This document shows, one piece after another, positions 17,943 through 27,721 of a stretch of 64,000 bases of DNA. The notes below the pieces were generated by a model that did not search any database, was not told the DNA's origin, and saw only the letters and a list, made by a program, of their open reading frames with translations. How positions within the stretch are numbered: position 1 is the stretch's first letter; each line of letters begins with the position of its first letter. The DNA is from Olleya sp. YS. GTDB lineage: Bacteria > Bacteroidota > Bacteroidia > Flavobacteriales > Flavobacteriaceae. Position numbers and translations under genes: made by a program. The stretch spans positions 2,443,001 through 2,507,000 of the forward strand of contig NZ_CP121685.1 of assembly GCF_029760915.1 (NCBI RefSeq), read 5' to 3'.

Positions 17943-18773
17943 ATGAAATTTAAAAACACAGTGGTTGTAACATTAACATTAATCATGTTTTTGTCTTGTG
18001 CAACCAATCCATTTACAGGAAAGAAAACCTTAGCGTTTATTCCAAACGCACAGCTGTTTCCTACTGCATTTGCACAATATAATCAAGTTCTTACAGAAAG
18101 TAATGTAGAAACGGGAACAACTAGAGCTAACATGATTCAACGTGTAGGGCAACGTATAGCTGTAGCTGCAGAACGTTGGTTAAATGCTAACGGACAACAG
18201 GGTTATTTAAGCGATTATAAATGGGAGTACAATTTAATTGCAGAGGATATCGTCAATGCTTGGTGTATGCCTGGAGGTAAAATTGTATTCTACACAGGTA
18301 TTTTACCAGTTGCAGAAAATGAAACTGCTATTGCAGCCATTATGGGTCATGAAGTCGCACATGCTTTGGCTAACCATGGTCAACAACGTATGAGTGCTGG
18401 AATGTTACAGCAAGGATTAGCAATTGCTGGTAATATTGCCATTAAAGATGAACAAAGTAGAAATGCATTTAATCAATATTATGGTGTTGGTTCTAACGTT
18501 TTAGGAATGTTACCATTTAGTAGAAGTCATGAGAACGAAGCTGACCGTATTGGATTATATTTAACAGCAATAGCTGGTTACAATCCGGATGAAGCTGCAG
18601 AATTATGGAAGCGTATGGCAAAAGCAAGTGGAGGTCAAGCACCACCAGAATTTTTGAGTACACATCCTGCAAATCAGACAAGAATAGATAATTTAACAGC
18701 CTTAGCACCAGCTGCTAAAGCAGAAGCTAGAAAATTTGGAGTGTCTAGTTTTAGACCTTTAGGTAAATACTAA
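17943..18773 (+). CDS. M48 family metalloprotease, lipoprotein
   Basis: 276 residues from the ATG at 17943; a longer frame from 17877 lacks a signal at its N-terminus and is rejected. The N-terminus is a lipoprotein signal (MFLSC, lipidated C19). The M48 zinc motif HEVAH starts at H136, and the third ligand lies in the ENEAD motif near residue 198. Such proteins (LoiP/BepA-like, Oma1 relatives) are envelope quality-control proteases. It has no TPR domain, so it is closer to LoiP than BepA. Monocistronic with its own terminator. Confidence 0.92.
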   Translation: MKFKNTVVVTLTLIMFLSCATNPFTGKKTLAFIPNAQLFPTAFAQYNQVLTESNVETGTTRANMIQRVGQRIAVAAERWLNANGQQGYLSDYKWEYNLIAEDIVNAWCMPGGKIVFYTGILPVAENETAIAAIMGHEVAHALANHGQQRMSAGMLQQGLAIAGNIAIKDEQSRNAFNQYYGVGSNVLGMLPFSRSHENEADRIGLYLTAIAGYNPDEAAELWKRMAKASGGQAPPEFLSTHPANQTRIDNLTALAPAAKAEARKFGVSSFRPLGKY

Positions 18774-18803
18774 GTCTGTTTTAAAATTATTTAGTTATTT
18801 TCG

Positions 18804-18831
18804 AAGCTGCTCTTTATAAAGAGCAGCTTTT
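18804..18831 (+). terminator. terminator after the M48 protease gene
   Basis: A near-perfect 26-base palindrome (AAGCTGCTCTTT / AAAGAGCAGCTT, 18804-18829) followed by a short T stretch. Confidence 0.8.
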
Positions 18832-18861
18832 GTATTTTATACTCTAACTAACTATTAATAC

Positions 18862-20208
18862 ATGTCAAAACTAGAAAAAGGAAGTAAAAAGCTTCTTAAC
18901 GCTTGGGCGTTTTACGATTGGGCTAATTCTGTATATACCTTAACTATAGCATCATCTATATTTCCAATATTTTACTCGGCACTTTTTATATCACAAGTAG
19001 AAAAAACAGTACCAGCTTTTGGGTTTGTTTTTAAAAGTACAGCATTAATTACTTATGTTACAGCTTTTACATTTTTAGTGGTTGCTTTTACATCGCCAAT
19101 ATTATCTGGTATTGCAGATTATGTTGGCAACAAGAAAAACTTTATGAAATTTTTCTGTTATGTTGGTGGACTTGGTTGTATTGGCTTGTATTGGTTTAGT
19201 TTAGAGAGTATTCATTTAAGCTTGCTATTTTACTTTATGGGATTAATAGGGTATTGGGGAAGTCTAGTATTTTACAACTCATATTTACCAGACATAGCGT
19301 ATCCAGAGCAACAAGATAGTGTTAGTGCCAAAGGGTTTAGCTTAGGTTATGTTGGAAGTGTATTATTATTAGTAATTAATCTTTTTATGGTGTTGTATCC
19401 TGAACTATTATCCATTAAAGATAACATAGCAGAAAATGGAGAAGTTATAGAAACTGCAGCTCAAGTAGCTATGCGTTATTCTTTTGTAATGGTTGGTTTA
19501 TGGTGGATTGGGTTTAGCCAATATTCATTTTATATATTACCAAAAGGAGTGTCTTCTGGTCATAAAGTCACTAAAGCAATTGTGTTTAATGGTTTAAAAG
19601 AACTAAAGTTAGTATGGATTCAATTAAAACAAAACTTAAGATTAAAACGCTATTTGGTTGCATTTTTTGTATTTAGTATGGCTGTACAAACCATAATGTT
19701 GGTTGCAGTGTATTTTGGGGAAGAAGAAATTGCTTGGGGAGGAGAAGATGCCAAAACAATGGGCTTAATAGGTAGTATTTTAATCATACAGTTAATAGCT
19801 ATTTTAGGAGCTGTTTTGACCTCTAAAGCTTCAGCTAAATATGGAAATATTAAAACGCTTATCATTGTTAATATTATATGGATGCTGCTTTGTTTTTACG
19901 CCTATTTTATGGTAACACCAATACAATTTTATTTGGCAGCAGGATTTGTTGGATTTGTAATGGGAGGTGTACAGTCTTTAGCTAGATCGACGTATTCTAA
20001 GTTTTTGCCAGAAACAGAAGACACAACATCTTACTTCAGTTTTTATGATGTAGCAGAAAAAATAGGTATCGTCATAGGTATGGTGATTTTTGCCACTATA
20101 GACCAAATAACTGGTAGTATGCGCAATGCAATTTTGTTTTTATTCATCTTCTTTTTAATAGGAATAGTATTACTATTTAGAGTACCAAAACAAGATGAGT
20201 TAAATTAA
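18862..20208 (+). CDS. MFS transporter, UMF1/Atg22-like
   Basis: 448 residues with about 11-12 hydrophobic helices. The N-terminal WAFYDWANSVYTLTI and the long internal loop are typical of the UMF1 (Atg22-like) branch of the major facilitator superfamily. Eukaryotic Atg22 exports amino acids from the vacuole; the substrate of bacterial members is not established, so none is given here. The next gene starts 34 bases downstream and may be co-transcribed. Confidence 0.88.
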   Translation: MSKLEKGSKKLLNAWAFYDWANSVYTLTIASSIFPIFYSALFISQVEKTVPAFGFVFKSTALITYVTAFTFLVVAFTSPILSGIADYVGNKKNFMKFFCYVGGLGCIGLYWFSLESIHLSLLFYFMGLIGYWGSLVFYNSYLPDIAYPEQQDSVSAKGFSLGYVGSVLLLVINLFMVLYPELLSIKDNIAENGEVIETAAQVAMRYSFVMVGLWWIGFSQYSFYILPKGVSSGHKVTKAIVFNGLKELKLVWIQLKQNLRLKRYLVAFFVFSMAVQTIMLVAVYFGEEEIAWGGEDAKTMGLIGSILIIQLIAILGAVLTSKASAKYGNIKTLIIVNIIWMLLCFYAYFMVTPIQFYLAAGFVGFVMGGVQSLARSTYSKFLPETEDTTSYFSFYDVAEKIGIVIGMVIFATIDQITGSMRNAILFLFIFFLIGIVLLFRVPKQDELN

Positions 20209-20242
20209 TTTGCTATGTTTGTTACTATCTAACTTGTTAAAA

Positions 20243-21415
20243 ATGAAAAAATTGCACTTACCTTTTTTGTCATTATTTATTTTACTGACAGCTTTTACTT
20301 GCGAAAATGAGCCACTTGATGGTGAATTTGTTCCTGAAGATTCTGCTACTGATTGTTTGACTGCAACTCAAGCATATTTAGAAGCTGCAGAAAACTTTGT
20401 AGATGCAACAGATGCAAATTACACGGTTCTTTGTAACGCATATAAAACTGCATTGGAGAATCAAATTATTGCTTGTGGTGACCCAACAGGAGGCTTTCAG
20501 ACTTTAATTTATAGTTTAGGAGATTGTACTTCAAATAATCCTGATACTTGCGCATCTGCTACTGCTGCAGCAAATGTGGCATTGTTTAATTTAAATAATG
20601 CGCCTGCAGATCAATATACTACTTTTTGTAATGTATATGTAATGGCTCTGGAAAATAAAATTGACTTATGTGGTGACGCTGATGGAAGCATTCAACAAGA
20701 GATTAATGATTTAGGAGATTGTAGCAATCAAAATTTAATTTTACTAAAAAAGACTATTTGGACCTACAGTGATGGATCTACTGTTACAACAGATTACGCT
20801 TACAACGGAAATCGATTGATAAGTATAGCTGATTCTGAAGGAGAAACTGAAACTTACACCTACGAAAATAATTTACTAACTAGAATAGACACGGTTATCA
20901 ATGATCCAACAGGTAATCCAGATGCTGAATATACCTTACTTGAATATGATAGTCAAAATAGATTAATAAATGAAATATTATTTATAGACGACGGAGTACA
21001 AAGTCAAAGATGGGCATATACATATAATACAGATGGAACTATTACTGAAACAGCTTACTTTACTGATACAGTAACTGGAGTAGAATCCTTAGATTACACT
21101 GGTACTGTAGTAATTAGTAATGGCAATTATATAAGTTGGACAGATGGGAATTATTCTGATCAATATACTTACGATAACAGCAATGGAGCTTTAAAAAATG
21201 TTTATGCTTTTGATACTTTGTTACTTTTAAATGGCTTGTATATTTCTAATAATAATGAAATAGCTAATAACTCAACTATTGGAGGAGTTTCTAATCCTGA
21301 TGATAGTTATTCTGTAACATATACTTATAATAATGATGATTATCCATTAACATCTAATTATGATTACGAAAGTGGTACAGTTGATGATTACTCTGTTGAA
21401 TACTTTTATGACTAA
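20243..21415 (+). CDS. repeat-containing lipoprotein, function unknown
   Basis: 390 residues from ATG 20243. Lipoprotein signal with lipidated C20 (LLTAFTC). Residues about 33-92 and 98-158 are a tandem repeat of about 60 residues, each with an N-terminal and a central Cys and the shared pattern 'YxxxCNxYxxALENxIxxCG' followed by 'xxLGDC'. This suggests two disulfide-stabilised helical modules. The remainder is Tyr/Asp/Asn/Thr-rich with YD-like strands (YEYDSQNRL-like, YTYNTDG, YTYDNSNG, YTYNNDD), as in RHS/YD-repeat sheets. Likely surface or periplasmic and possibly binding; no enzymatic motif seen. I do not recognise a named family for the N-terminal repeat. Confidence 0.8.
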   Translation: MKKLHLPFLSLFILLTAFTCENEPLDGEFVPEDSATDCLTATQAYLEAAENFVDATDANYTVLCNAYKTALENQIIACGDPTGGFQTLIYSLGDCTSNNPDTCASATAAANVALFNLNNAPADQYTTFCNVYVMALENKIDLCGDADGSIQQEINDLGDCSNQNLILLKKTIWTYSDGSTVTTDYAYNGNRLISIADSEGETETYTYENNLLTRIDTVINDPTGNPDAEYTLLEYDSQNRLINEILFIDDGVQSQRWAYTYNTDGTITETAYFTDTVTGVESLDYTGTVVISNGNYISWTDGNYSDQYTYDNSNGALKNVYAFDTLLLLNGLYISNNNEIANNSTIGGVSNPDDSYSVTYTYNNDDYPLTSNYDYESGTVDDYSVEYFYD

Positions 21416-21434
21416 TTAATAATCTAGACTAAAT

Positions 21435-21467
21435 TAAAAAATCCCTATTCAAAATAGGGACTTTTTA
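21435..21467. terminator. bidirectional terminator after the repeat lipoprotein
   Basis: TCCCTATT (21442-21449) / AATAGGGA (21453-21460), A-run before and T-run after. It serves the plus-strand lipoprotein gene and the minus-strand GIN-domain operon. Confidence 0.85.
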
Positions 21468-21484
21468 ATTTATATAATTTTATT

Positions 21485-22270
21485 TTAATTACTTATATCT
21501 CCGGATCCTGTGACTTTAGTATCTACTTTCTCAGGATTTCCTTTATATTCAATATCTCCAGAACCTGTGACTCTTGCTTTCAAATTCTTTTTAGCATAAA
21601 CCACAATATCTCCAGAACCTGTGACTTTTGCTTCTGTATTATCTGCTTGCAGACGCTCGCCATGAAAATCTCCAGAACCTGTTACATTAACTTGTAAATT
21701 AGTTGTATTACCAGTCAAGGTTAAATCTCCAGAACCTGTTACTTTAGCTTCTGTGTTTTTTGAATTTATATCTAATTCAATATCTCCTGATCCAGATATG
21801 CTTGCCCTAAAATTGTTAGAATTTATAGTTGTATTAGAAGTAACATCACCAGATCCAGCTAAAGACACTTTTTCAATATCTTCAAATGGAATGGTAATTT
21901 TGATTGTTTTATTACCACTTGGTTTAAGGTTGACGTTTTTTTCTGTTTTAATTACTAATCCTCCATATTCTATTTCTGTTATTATGTATTCTAAAAGATT
22001 TTCTTCACCTTCAATAGTTATTGTACCTTCTGTACCTTTTACCAATTCAAAGTCCATCCAACCAGAAAGTCTTAAAGCGTCATAATCTGCAGTAGTTCTG
22101 GTTATGGTAGTTACGTTTCCGTTTCCTTTTATGGTTTTTCCATTTCCCCATTGTGCATTACATGAAGTAAATGTTGTAAGTGCTAATACAAGTAAAAAGG
22201 TGCTTTTTACAATAGTAGTTACACTATTTTTAGCACTTAGTAATCTTTGATTTTTTGTTGAATGATTCAT
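21485..22270 (-). CDS. GIN-domain (DUF2807) lipoprotein, putative surface adhesin
   Basis: 261 residues with a lipoprotein signal (TSC, lipidated C37). After it come one globular strand-rich part and seven repeats with the core GSGD (AGSGDV, SGSGDI, then five TGSGD), spaced 13-22 residues apart (mostly about 20), building a right-handed beta-helix as in 'head GIN' putative autotransporter adhesins. The DNA repeat units are visible as recurrent CCAGAACCTGT. Last gene of the operon begun by the ECF sigma factor at 24472, 24 bases after its neighbour. The role is inferred as cell-surface adhesion or envelope structure; no partner is known from the sequence. Confidence 0.85.
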   Translation of the reverse strand: MNHSTKNQRLLSAKNSVTTIVKSTFLLVLALTTFTSCNAQWGNGKTIKGNGNVTTITRTTADYDALRLSGWMDFELVKGTEGTITIEGEENLLEYIITEIEYGGLVIKTEKNVNLKPSGNKTIKITIPFEDIEKVSLAGSGDVTSNTTINSNNFRASISGSGDIELDINSKNTEAKVTGSGDLTLTGNTTNLQVNVTGSGDFHGERLQADNTEAKVTGSGDIVVYAKKNLKARVTGSGDIEYKGNPEKVDTKVTGSGDISN

Positions 22271-22294
22271 GATGATTGTTTTATTATTAATAGC

Positions 22295-23377
22295 TTATTT
22301 TTTGTCAAAAGTAACGCTTCCGTACTCCGAGTTTATTTTAATTAAATTTCCTGAATTGTTTTTATAATGGTAACCAGAATAGTACTTGTCTGAATGTTGC
22401 ACTTTACGCGTTTCTATTTCAAAATCGTCTTCTCCATTAAGTCCACCATATTCTAAATCTATTTCAAAATCAAATGCATATTCTGGGTCTATTCCAATTT
22501 TTATGCCAACATAATCAGACTCAATGGTTACATCACCAGCATTTTTAGTCATTTTACCAATTTTAATAGATCCATAATCAGCATTAAGACTTACATTTTT
22601 GTAAACATCTCCAAGAACCACTGTTAGATAATCGCCATTACCATTAATATTATTTAATTGGTTAACTCGTAAACTACCATAGTCACAATTATATTCTATG
22701 TTTTCTGCAACTTCAATAAGTGATTTTGTATAGTCAGCAACAATACCTAGTGTTTTGGTCTTAGCAACTGTAAAACCACTGTAATCAGCGTTAATTTTTC
22801 CATTTTTAATGTATTCAAAATAACAGTTATTAGAGTAATCAAAATTAAGACTGTTATTATCACCTAATAATTCTTTAGTGGTAATTTTACCGTAGTCACA
22901 ATAAATTTCGGCACGTCCTTCTAAAGTACCAAGTGTAATGTTACCATAGTCGTTATTCAATTTAACGTTATTAGTAATTGGCATCTTAACAATGTAATTT
23001 ATTTTCATATTTACATTATCGTTATTAGACCAATTCCACCAAGAGTTCTTTTTCTTTTTACCAATTATGGTCTCTGCAGAAACAAAACTGCTGGTAGCAG
23101 AAAATTCTACGTCTATCTCATTCAATTTTTTTTCAACTTCATCTTCATCGTTTCCATTAGTCGTTATGGTAACTTCAATATTAATTGTGTTTCCTGTCCA
23201 AGTGACCACATCTAAGTTACCATATTTATTAGAAATTTTAAGCGTTGCATCTTTGTTAACTGTAAACTCTTTTTTAATCGTTTTCTTTTTGGTGTGTTTG
23301 CCATCCCAATTACCATTATTAGAAAAAGCAAATAGTGGGAGTAATATGCAAAGTGTTAGTTTATAAAGTAGTTTCAT
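22295..23377 (-). CDS. DUF4097-like repetitive beta-helix protein, exported
   Basis: 360 residues with a signal peptide (MKLLYKLTLCILLPLFAFS). The mature part carries recurrent YGN/DYG/DYS/DYV turns about every 18-20 residues (NKYGNL, NDYGNI, CDYGKI, ADYSGF, ADYTKS, CDYGSL, ADYGSI, SDYVGI, SEYGSV), a solenoid of short strands like the DUF4097 and GIN families. Its start overlaps the 3' end of the anti-sigma-like gene by 17 bases. The acidic/Tyr repeat differs from the GSGD repeat of the downstream gene, so the operon codes for two different solenoid surface proteins. Confidence 0.82.
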   Translation of the reverse strand: MKLLYKLTLCILLPLFAFSNNGNWDGKHTKKKTIKKEFTVNKDATLKISNKYGNLDVVTWTGNTINIEVTITTNGNDEDEVEKKLNEIDVEFSATSSFVSAETIIGKKKKNSWWNWSNNDNVNMKINYIVKMPITNNVKLNNDYGNITLGTLEGRAEIYCDYGKITTKELLGDNNSLNFDYSNNCYFEYIKNGKINADYSGFTVAKTKTLGIVADYTKSLIEVAENIEYNCDYGSLRVNQLNNINGNGDYLTVVLGDVYKNVSLNADYGSIKIGKMTKNAGDVTIESDYVGIKIGIDPEYAFDFEIDLEYGGLNGEDDFEIETRKVQHSDKYYSGYHYKNNSGNLIKINSEYGSVTFDKK

Positions 23378-23912
23378 AATTGTTTTGTTTTAAGGTTTTT
23401 AACTCTTCTATTTGTAAAAGTGTACTTTGTAGTAGATCTATTCTGTTTTGAAAATTGGTAATCATTGCATAAATAACACGTTGATCTTCACCACTTTCTT
23501 TTAAATTGAGCTTAAGAGTTTGGTATTCATGTTCTAATTGTTCTAACCGTAATAAAGCATCATTAACTAATTTTTCGGTTTCTGGACTTTTTACGGTATT
23601 CAATTTTTTTAATTCATAATTAATAGTGTTTGAGAAAAAGTGTTGTGTTTCTGCCATTTCTGGTGATACACTTGCTAAATCTTTTTCAATAGTATCTGGC
23701 TTTAAATTAAAAGTGAGGGTTACTATTAAAGCTATAGATGCTGCTACTGCCAATAGTGGTTTCCAATAACTAGTGTTTATACTAGCTACATTGTTTTGGG
23801 TTTTGGAACTGTTTAGTTTATCCAAAAAACGTTGTTGATGTCCAATATTTGGCTCATTCACATCGAATTGATCTTGTAAATCACTAAATTTTTTTTCTAT
23901 ATTATCATTCAT
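23361..23912 (-). CDS. putative membrane anti-sigma factor
   Basis: 183 residues: a short acidic cytosolic N-terminus (about 1-46), one transmembrane helix (about 48-68, [17 protein letters not shown]) and an extracytoplasmic coiled-coil part (about 85-175). It lies 5 bases downstream of the ECF sigma gene and overlaps the next surface-protein gene. Position and topology are those of an anti-sigma factor or membrane regulator. There is no clear zinc-binding H-x3-C-x2-C anti-sigma motif, so the call rests on context. Confidence 0.72.
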   Translation of the reverse strand: MNDNIEKKFSDLQDQFDVNEPNIGHQQRFLDKLNSSKTQNNVASINTSYWKPLLAVAASIALIVTLTFNLKPDTIEKDLASVSPEMAETQHFFSNTINYELKKLNTVKSPETEKLVNDALLRLEQLEHEYQTLKLNLKESGEDQRVIYAMITNFQNRIDLLQSTLLQIEELKTLKQNNYETTL

Positions 23913-23917
23913 AACAA

Positions 23918-24472
23918 TTAGTTTAATTGTTTTAATTTTTGTCTTAAACTGTCTTTTGCTCTAGAGATAGTTGTCCTACAATTAGCATGGCTAATCTTCA
24001 TGATTTGACTAATTTCTTCATTATCATACCCTTCAATTAAATTTAGGGTTAATGCAATTCTGTAATTAGATTTTAAAGTATTTAAACCCTCTAAAATTTG
24101 TTTTGCTTTAACCGAAGTTAATTCGGTACATGTATCAATACCTTGTTGGTCTTCAATTTTATATAGTACATCGTCTAAAGCTACTTCGCCATTTTTTTTG
24201 TTTTTATTAAAAGCATGGATGCTATTATTAACTACAATACGCTTTAACCATGCACTAAAAGTACTTTTCTCTTTAAGCTTGTCTAGCTTAGTAAAAGCAG
24301 TCAAGAACGATTCTTGCATAATATCTTCTGCTTCAAAACTATTATTTACAATTCTAAACGAGGTATTGTACATAGCTTTGTAGTATCTATTATAGATTTC
24401 CAATTGCGCCAATTGGTTACCAGATAGACAAAGCGCAACAAGTTGCTCGATATTGTGATGGGTTAGTGTCAA
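23918..24472 (-). CDS. ECF-type RNA polymerase sigma factor
   Basis: 184 residues. Region 2 (about 20-90) has the conserved EAEDIMQESFLTAF and FSAWLKRIVVN segments; region 4 (about 125-180) has a helix-turn-helix ending YDNEEISQIMKISHANCRTTISRAK. No region 1 or 3, hence ECF class. No in-frame ATG lies near the N-terminus, so TTG at 24472 (complement of 24470-24472) is used as the start. First gene of a four-gene operon with a membrane regulator and two exported solenoid proteins, which it probably controls. Confidence 0.92.
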   Translation of the reverse strand: MTLTHHNIEQLVALCLSGNQLAQLEIYNRYYKAMYNTSFRIVNNSFEAEDIMQESFLTAFTKLDKLKEKSTFSAWLKRIVVNNSIHAFNKNKKNGEVALDDVLYKIEDQQGIDTCTELTSVKAKQILEGLNTLKSNYRIALTLNLIEGYDNEEISQIMKISHANCRTTISRAKDSLRQKLKQLN

Positions 24473-24732
24473 AAAAATGGTTTGTTATTATAAAGAGGAA
24501 AGTTAAAACAGTTTGTTACACTTTAATGAAAAAAAATACCGATTTTTTAATGTATAAGAATAATTCATAATCAAAAAGTGGCACATTAATTGAATTTTTA
24601 ATATTTAATTACAATAGCTATGTAGCGTTATTTGCAAGTATATCAGTGTAATAGCTAAGATTGAATATAAATATTAAAAAATAAAAGTCTTTAATGTCTC
24701 ATTTAAAGTGACATTTTGGCTCATATAAACAT

Positions 24733-27180
24733 ATGAAAAAATCAAACTTTATATCATTTGACAGTTTGTCATTACAGGATTTTGATGAAAATTCTGAATT
24801 AATCCCATTAATGACACCTGAAGATGAAGAAAAAATAGAAAACGAAGCACTTCCTGAAACATTACCGATTTTATCTTTGAGAAATACCGTATTGTTTCCA
24901 GGAGTAGTTATTCCAATTACTGCAGGACGCGATAAGTCTATTAAATTAATAAATGACGCCAATAATGGTGTAAAGGTTATTGGTGTAGTCTCTCAAATAG
25001 ATGAAGCTGTTGAAGATCCAAAAGCTGAAGATTTGCATCAAATAGGTACAGTTGCTAGAATACTAAAAGTATTAAAAATGCCAGATGGCAATACGACTGT
25101 GATTATACAAGGTAAAAAGCGTTTTGAAATAGACCAAGTCATCACAGAGGAACCATATATCAAAGCAACCGTTAAAGAAGTACCTCAAGCTAAGCCTGCA
25201 GCTAAAAACAAAGAATTTGGAGCTATAATTGAGTCTATTAAAGATTTAGCAGTACAAATTATAAAGGATAGTCCAAACATCCCAACAGAGGCTACATTTG
25301 CAATTAAAAATATTGAAAGCGATTCATTTTTAATCAACTTTGTATCGTCCAACATGAACTTAAATGTGGACGAAAAACAATCGCTTCTAGAAATGAATCA
25401 TCTTAAGGATCGTGCTCTAGAGACATTACGTTACATGAATATCGAGTTTCAAAAATTAGAACTTAAAAACGATATTCAGTCTAAAGTTCAAAGTGATTTA
25501 AACCAGCAGCAACGTGAATATTTCTTAAACCAGCAATTAAAAACTATTCAAGAAGAACTTGGAGGTGGTAATGCTGAAGAAATTGACGAAATGAAACAAC
25601 GTGCTAAGTCTAAACAATGGGATAAAAAAGTCGCTAAGCATTTTGAAAAAGAATTATCTAAAATGCAACGTATGAATCCTCAAGTTGCTGAATATTCTAT
25701 ACAACGTAACTACTTAGATTTATTTTTAGATTTACCTTGGAATAAGTTTAGCAAAGATAAATTTGATTTAAAACGTGCAGAAAAAATATTAGATCGTGAC
25801 CATTACGGTTTAGATGATGTTAAAAAACGTATTATCGAGCATCTTGCAGTATTAAAACTACGTAACGATATGAAATCTCCAATTATATGTCTGTATGGTC
25901 CTCCAGGAGTTGGAAAAACCTCTTTGGGTAAATCCATAGCAGAAGCTTTAGGACGTGAATATGTGCGAATGAGTTTAGGTGGATTACGTGACGAAGCAGA
26001 GATACGTGGACATCGTAAAACCTATATAGGTGCAATGCCAGGACGTATTATTCAAAGCCTTAAAAAAGCAGGTACTTCAAATCCAGTATTTGTATTAGAT
26101 GAGATTGATAAGTTGTCTAATTCGCATCAAGGTGACCCTTCGTCTGCGTTGTTAGAAGTCTTAGATCCAGAGCAGAATAGCGAGTTTCACGATAACTTCT
26201 TAGAAATGGGCTATGACTTATCAAAAGTCATGTTTATTGCTACTTCTAATAGTTTAAATACCATTCAGCCAGCTTTACGTGACCGAATGGAAATTATCAA
26301 CGTAACTGGTTATACTATTGAGGAAAAAGTAGAGATTGCAAAGCGTCACTTATTGCCAAAGCAATTAAAAGAACATGGTTTAGAAGACAAGCACTTAAAA
26401 ATTGGCAAACCGCAATTAGAAAAAATTGTCGAAGGTTATACACGCGAATCTGGTGTACGAGGTCTAGAAAAACAATTAGCAAAGATGGTGCGTTATGCTG
26501 CTAAAAACATAGCAATGGACGAGGCATATGATGTAAAAGTGACTAATGATATTATAGTTGAAGTGCTTGGCGGACCAAAACTAGAACGTGATAAATATGA
26601 AAACAATAATGTCGCAGGAGTGGTTACTGGATTGGCATGGACTAGAGTGGGTGGTGATATATTGTTTATAGAATCTATTTTATCTAAAGGTAAAGGCGCT
26701 TTAAATATTACAGGTAACTTAGGTAAAGTTATGAAAGAGTCGTCTACCATCGCAATGGAGTTTATTAAAGCTCATGCAGATCAACTTAATATTAATCCAG
26801 AAGTCTTTGAGAAATATAACGTCCATATTCATGTTCCTGAAGGTGCAACACCAAAGGATGGACCAAGTGCTGGTGTGACTATGTTAACTTCTTTAGTCTC
26901 TTTATTTACACAACGTAAAGTTAAGAAAAGCTTAGCAATGACAGGAGAGATTACCTTACGTGGTAAAGTATTACCAGTTGGTGGAATTAAAGAAAAAATT
27001 CTAGCTGCAAAACGTGCTAGAATAAAAGAAATCTTGCTATGTGAGGATAATAGACGCGATATAGAAGAGATTAAACCAGAGTATTTAAAAGGATTAACGT
27101 TTCATTACGTGTCAGATATGATGGATGTTGTTAACATTGCCATCACTAATCAAAAAGTTAAAAACCCCAAAAAATTATAA
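24733..27180 (+). CDS. lon: ATP-dependent protease Lon
   Basis: 815 residues, normal for LonA. Order: N-terminal LAN substrate-binding domain (about 40-240, opening [14 protein letters not shown]), coiled coil, AAA+ module with Walker A GPPGVGKT (about 388-396) and Walker [10 protein letters not shown], and a C-terminal protease domain with the catalytic dyad S712 (DGPSAGVTM) and K755. Degrades damaged and regulatory proteins in the cytosol. Compared with E. coli it has a roughly 35-residue acidic N-terminal extension. The following LysM gene starts 8 bases after its stop. Confidence 0.97.
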   Translation: MKKSNFISFDSLSLQDFDENSELIPLMTPEDEEKIENEALPETLPILSLRNTVLFPGVVIPITAGRDKSIKLINDANNGVKVIGVVSQIDEAVEDPKAEDLHQIGTVARILKVLKMPDGNTTVIIQGKKRFEIDQVITEEPYIKATVKEVPQAKPAAKNKEFGAIIESIKDLAVQIIKDSPNIPTEATFAIKNIESDSFLINFVSSNMNLNVDEKQSLLEMNHLKDRALETLRYMNIEFQKLELKNDIQSKVQSDLNQQQREYFLNQQLKTIQEELGGGNAEEIDEMKQRAKSKQWDKKVAKHFEKELSKMQRMNPQVAEYSIQRNYLDLFLDLPWNKFSKDKFDLKRAEKILDRDHYGLDDVKKRIIEHLAVLKLRNDMKSPIICLYGPPGVGKTSLGKSIAEALGREYVRMSLGGLRDEAEIRGHRKTYIGAMPGRIIQSLKKAGTSNPVFVLDEIDKLSNSHQGDPSSALLEVLDPEQNSEFHDNFLEMGYDLSKVMFIATSNSLNTIQPALRDRMEIINVTGYTIEEKVEIAKRHLLPKQLKEHGLEDKHLKIGKPQLEKIVEGYTRESGVRGLEKQLAKMVRYAAKNIAMDEAYDVKVTNDIIVEVLGGPKLERDKYENNNVAGVVTGLAWTRVGGDILFIESILSKGKGALNITGNLGKVMKESSTIAMEFIKAHADQLNINPEVFEKYNVHIHVPEGATPKDGPSAGVTMLTSLVSLFTQRKVKKSLAMTGEITLRGKVLPVGGIKEKILAAKRARIKEILLCEDNRRDIEEIKPEYLKGLTFHYVSDMMDVVNIAITNQKVKNPKKL

Positions 27181-27187
27181 TATTAAA

Positions 27188-27676
27188 ATGAAAAAACTAA
27201 TTGTCCTAATTATGGTGTTCAATTCTTTTGTAGCACTAGCTCAAGATCATATAGTAGAGATAATGTTAGACGGTAAACCAGCATTTTTAAACACTAAAAC
27301 AGGTGAAACTAAATATACTAACGGAAAATCTACAGTTAGCTATTCGACTACGGTAAACAGTGGTGATATCATTGATAAACACACAGTAGAAAAAGGAGAT
27401 ACTTTATATTCCATATCTAAAAAGTATGGAATAAGTATGGCTCATATCAAGTCTATTAATAATCTAAAATCAAATGTGTTAAAAGTTAATCAAGTACTTA
27501 ACATTGGCTATGCAGCTTCTGCTCAAACAAGAAACACTTCAACATGGACAGTGGTTAAAGGTGATACCTTGTATTCAATATCAAAAAAGACGGGAGTTTC
27601 AGTTTCAGAAATTAAAAAATTGAATAGTTTGGATAATAATATCATAGTTATTGGACAACAACTTACATTAAAATAG
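27188..27676 (+). CDS. exported protein with two LysM domains
   Basis: 162 residues from the ATG at 27188 (the frame is open further upstream inside lon, but only this start gives a signal peptide, MKKLIVLIMVFNSFVALAQ). Two LysM domains cover about residues 57-100 and 118-162, both with the VxKGDTLYSISKK core. LysM binds N-acetylglucosamine chains of peptidoglycan. There is no catalytic domain, so it is a cell-wall-binding or scaffold protein. It shares the N-terminal 'DGKPAFLNTKTGE' type segment with the next gene (start 27722), which has 'EDKEAFMSTKTGE', so the two are paralogs. Confidence 0.88.
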   Translation: MKKLIVLIMVFNSFVALAQDHIVEIMLDGKPAFLNTKTGETKYTNGKSTVSYSTTVNSGDIIDKHTVEKGDTLYSISKKYGISMAHIKSINNLKSNVLKVNQVLNIGYAASAQTRNTSTWTVVKGDTLYSISKKTGVSVSEIKKLNSLDNNIIVIGQQLTLK

Positions 27677-27701
27677 TTAAAATCAATAGTTTATATTTGT
27701 T

Positions 27702-27709
27702 AAAATTAA
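27702..27709 (+). promoter_or_regulatory. possible -7 promoter element before the second LysM gene
   Basis: TATATTTG fits TAnnTTTG, 13 bases upstream of the ATG at 27722. No TTG lies at the matching -33 distance, so support is weak. Confidence 0.35.
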
Positions 27710-27721
27710 TCCATTATTAAA

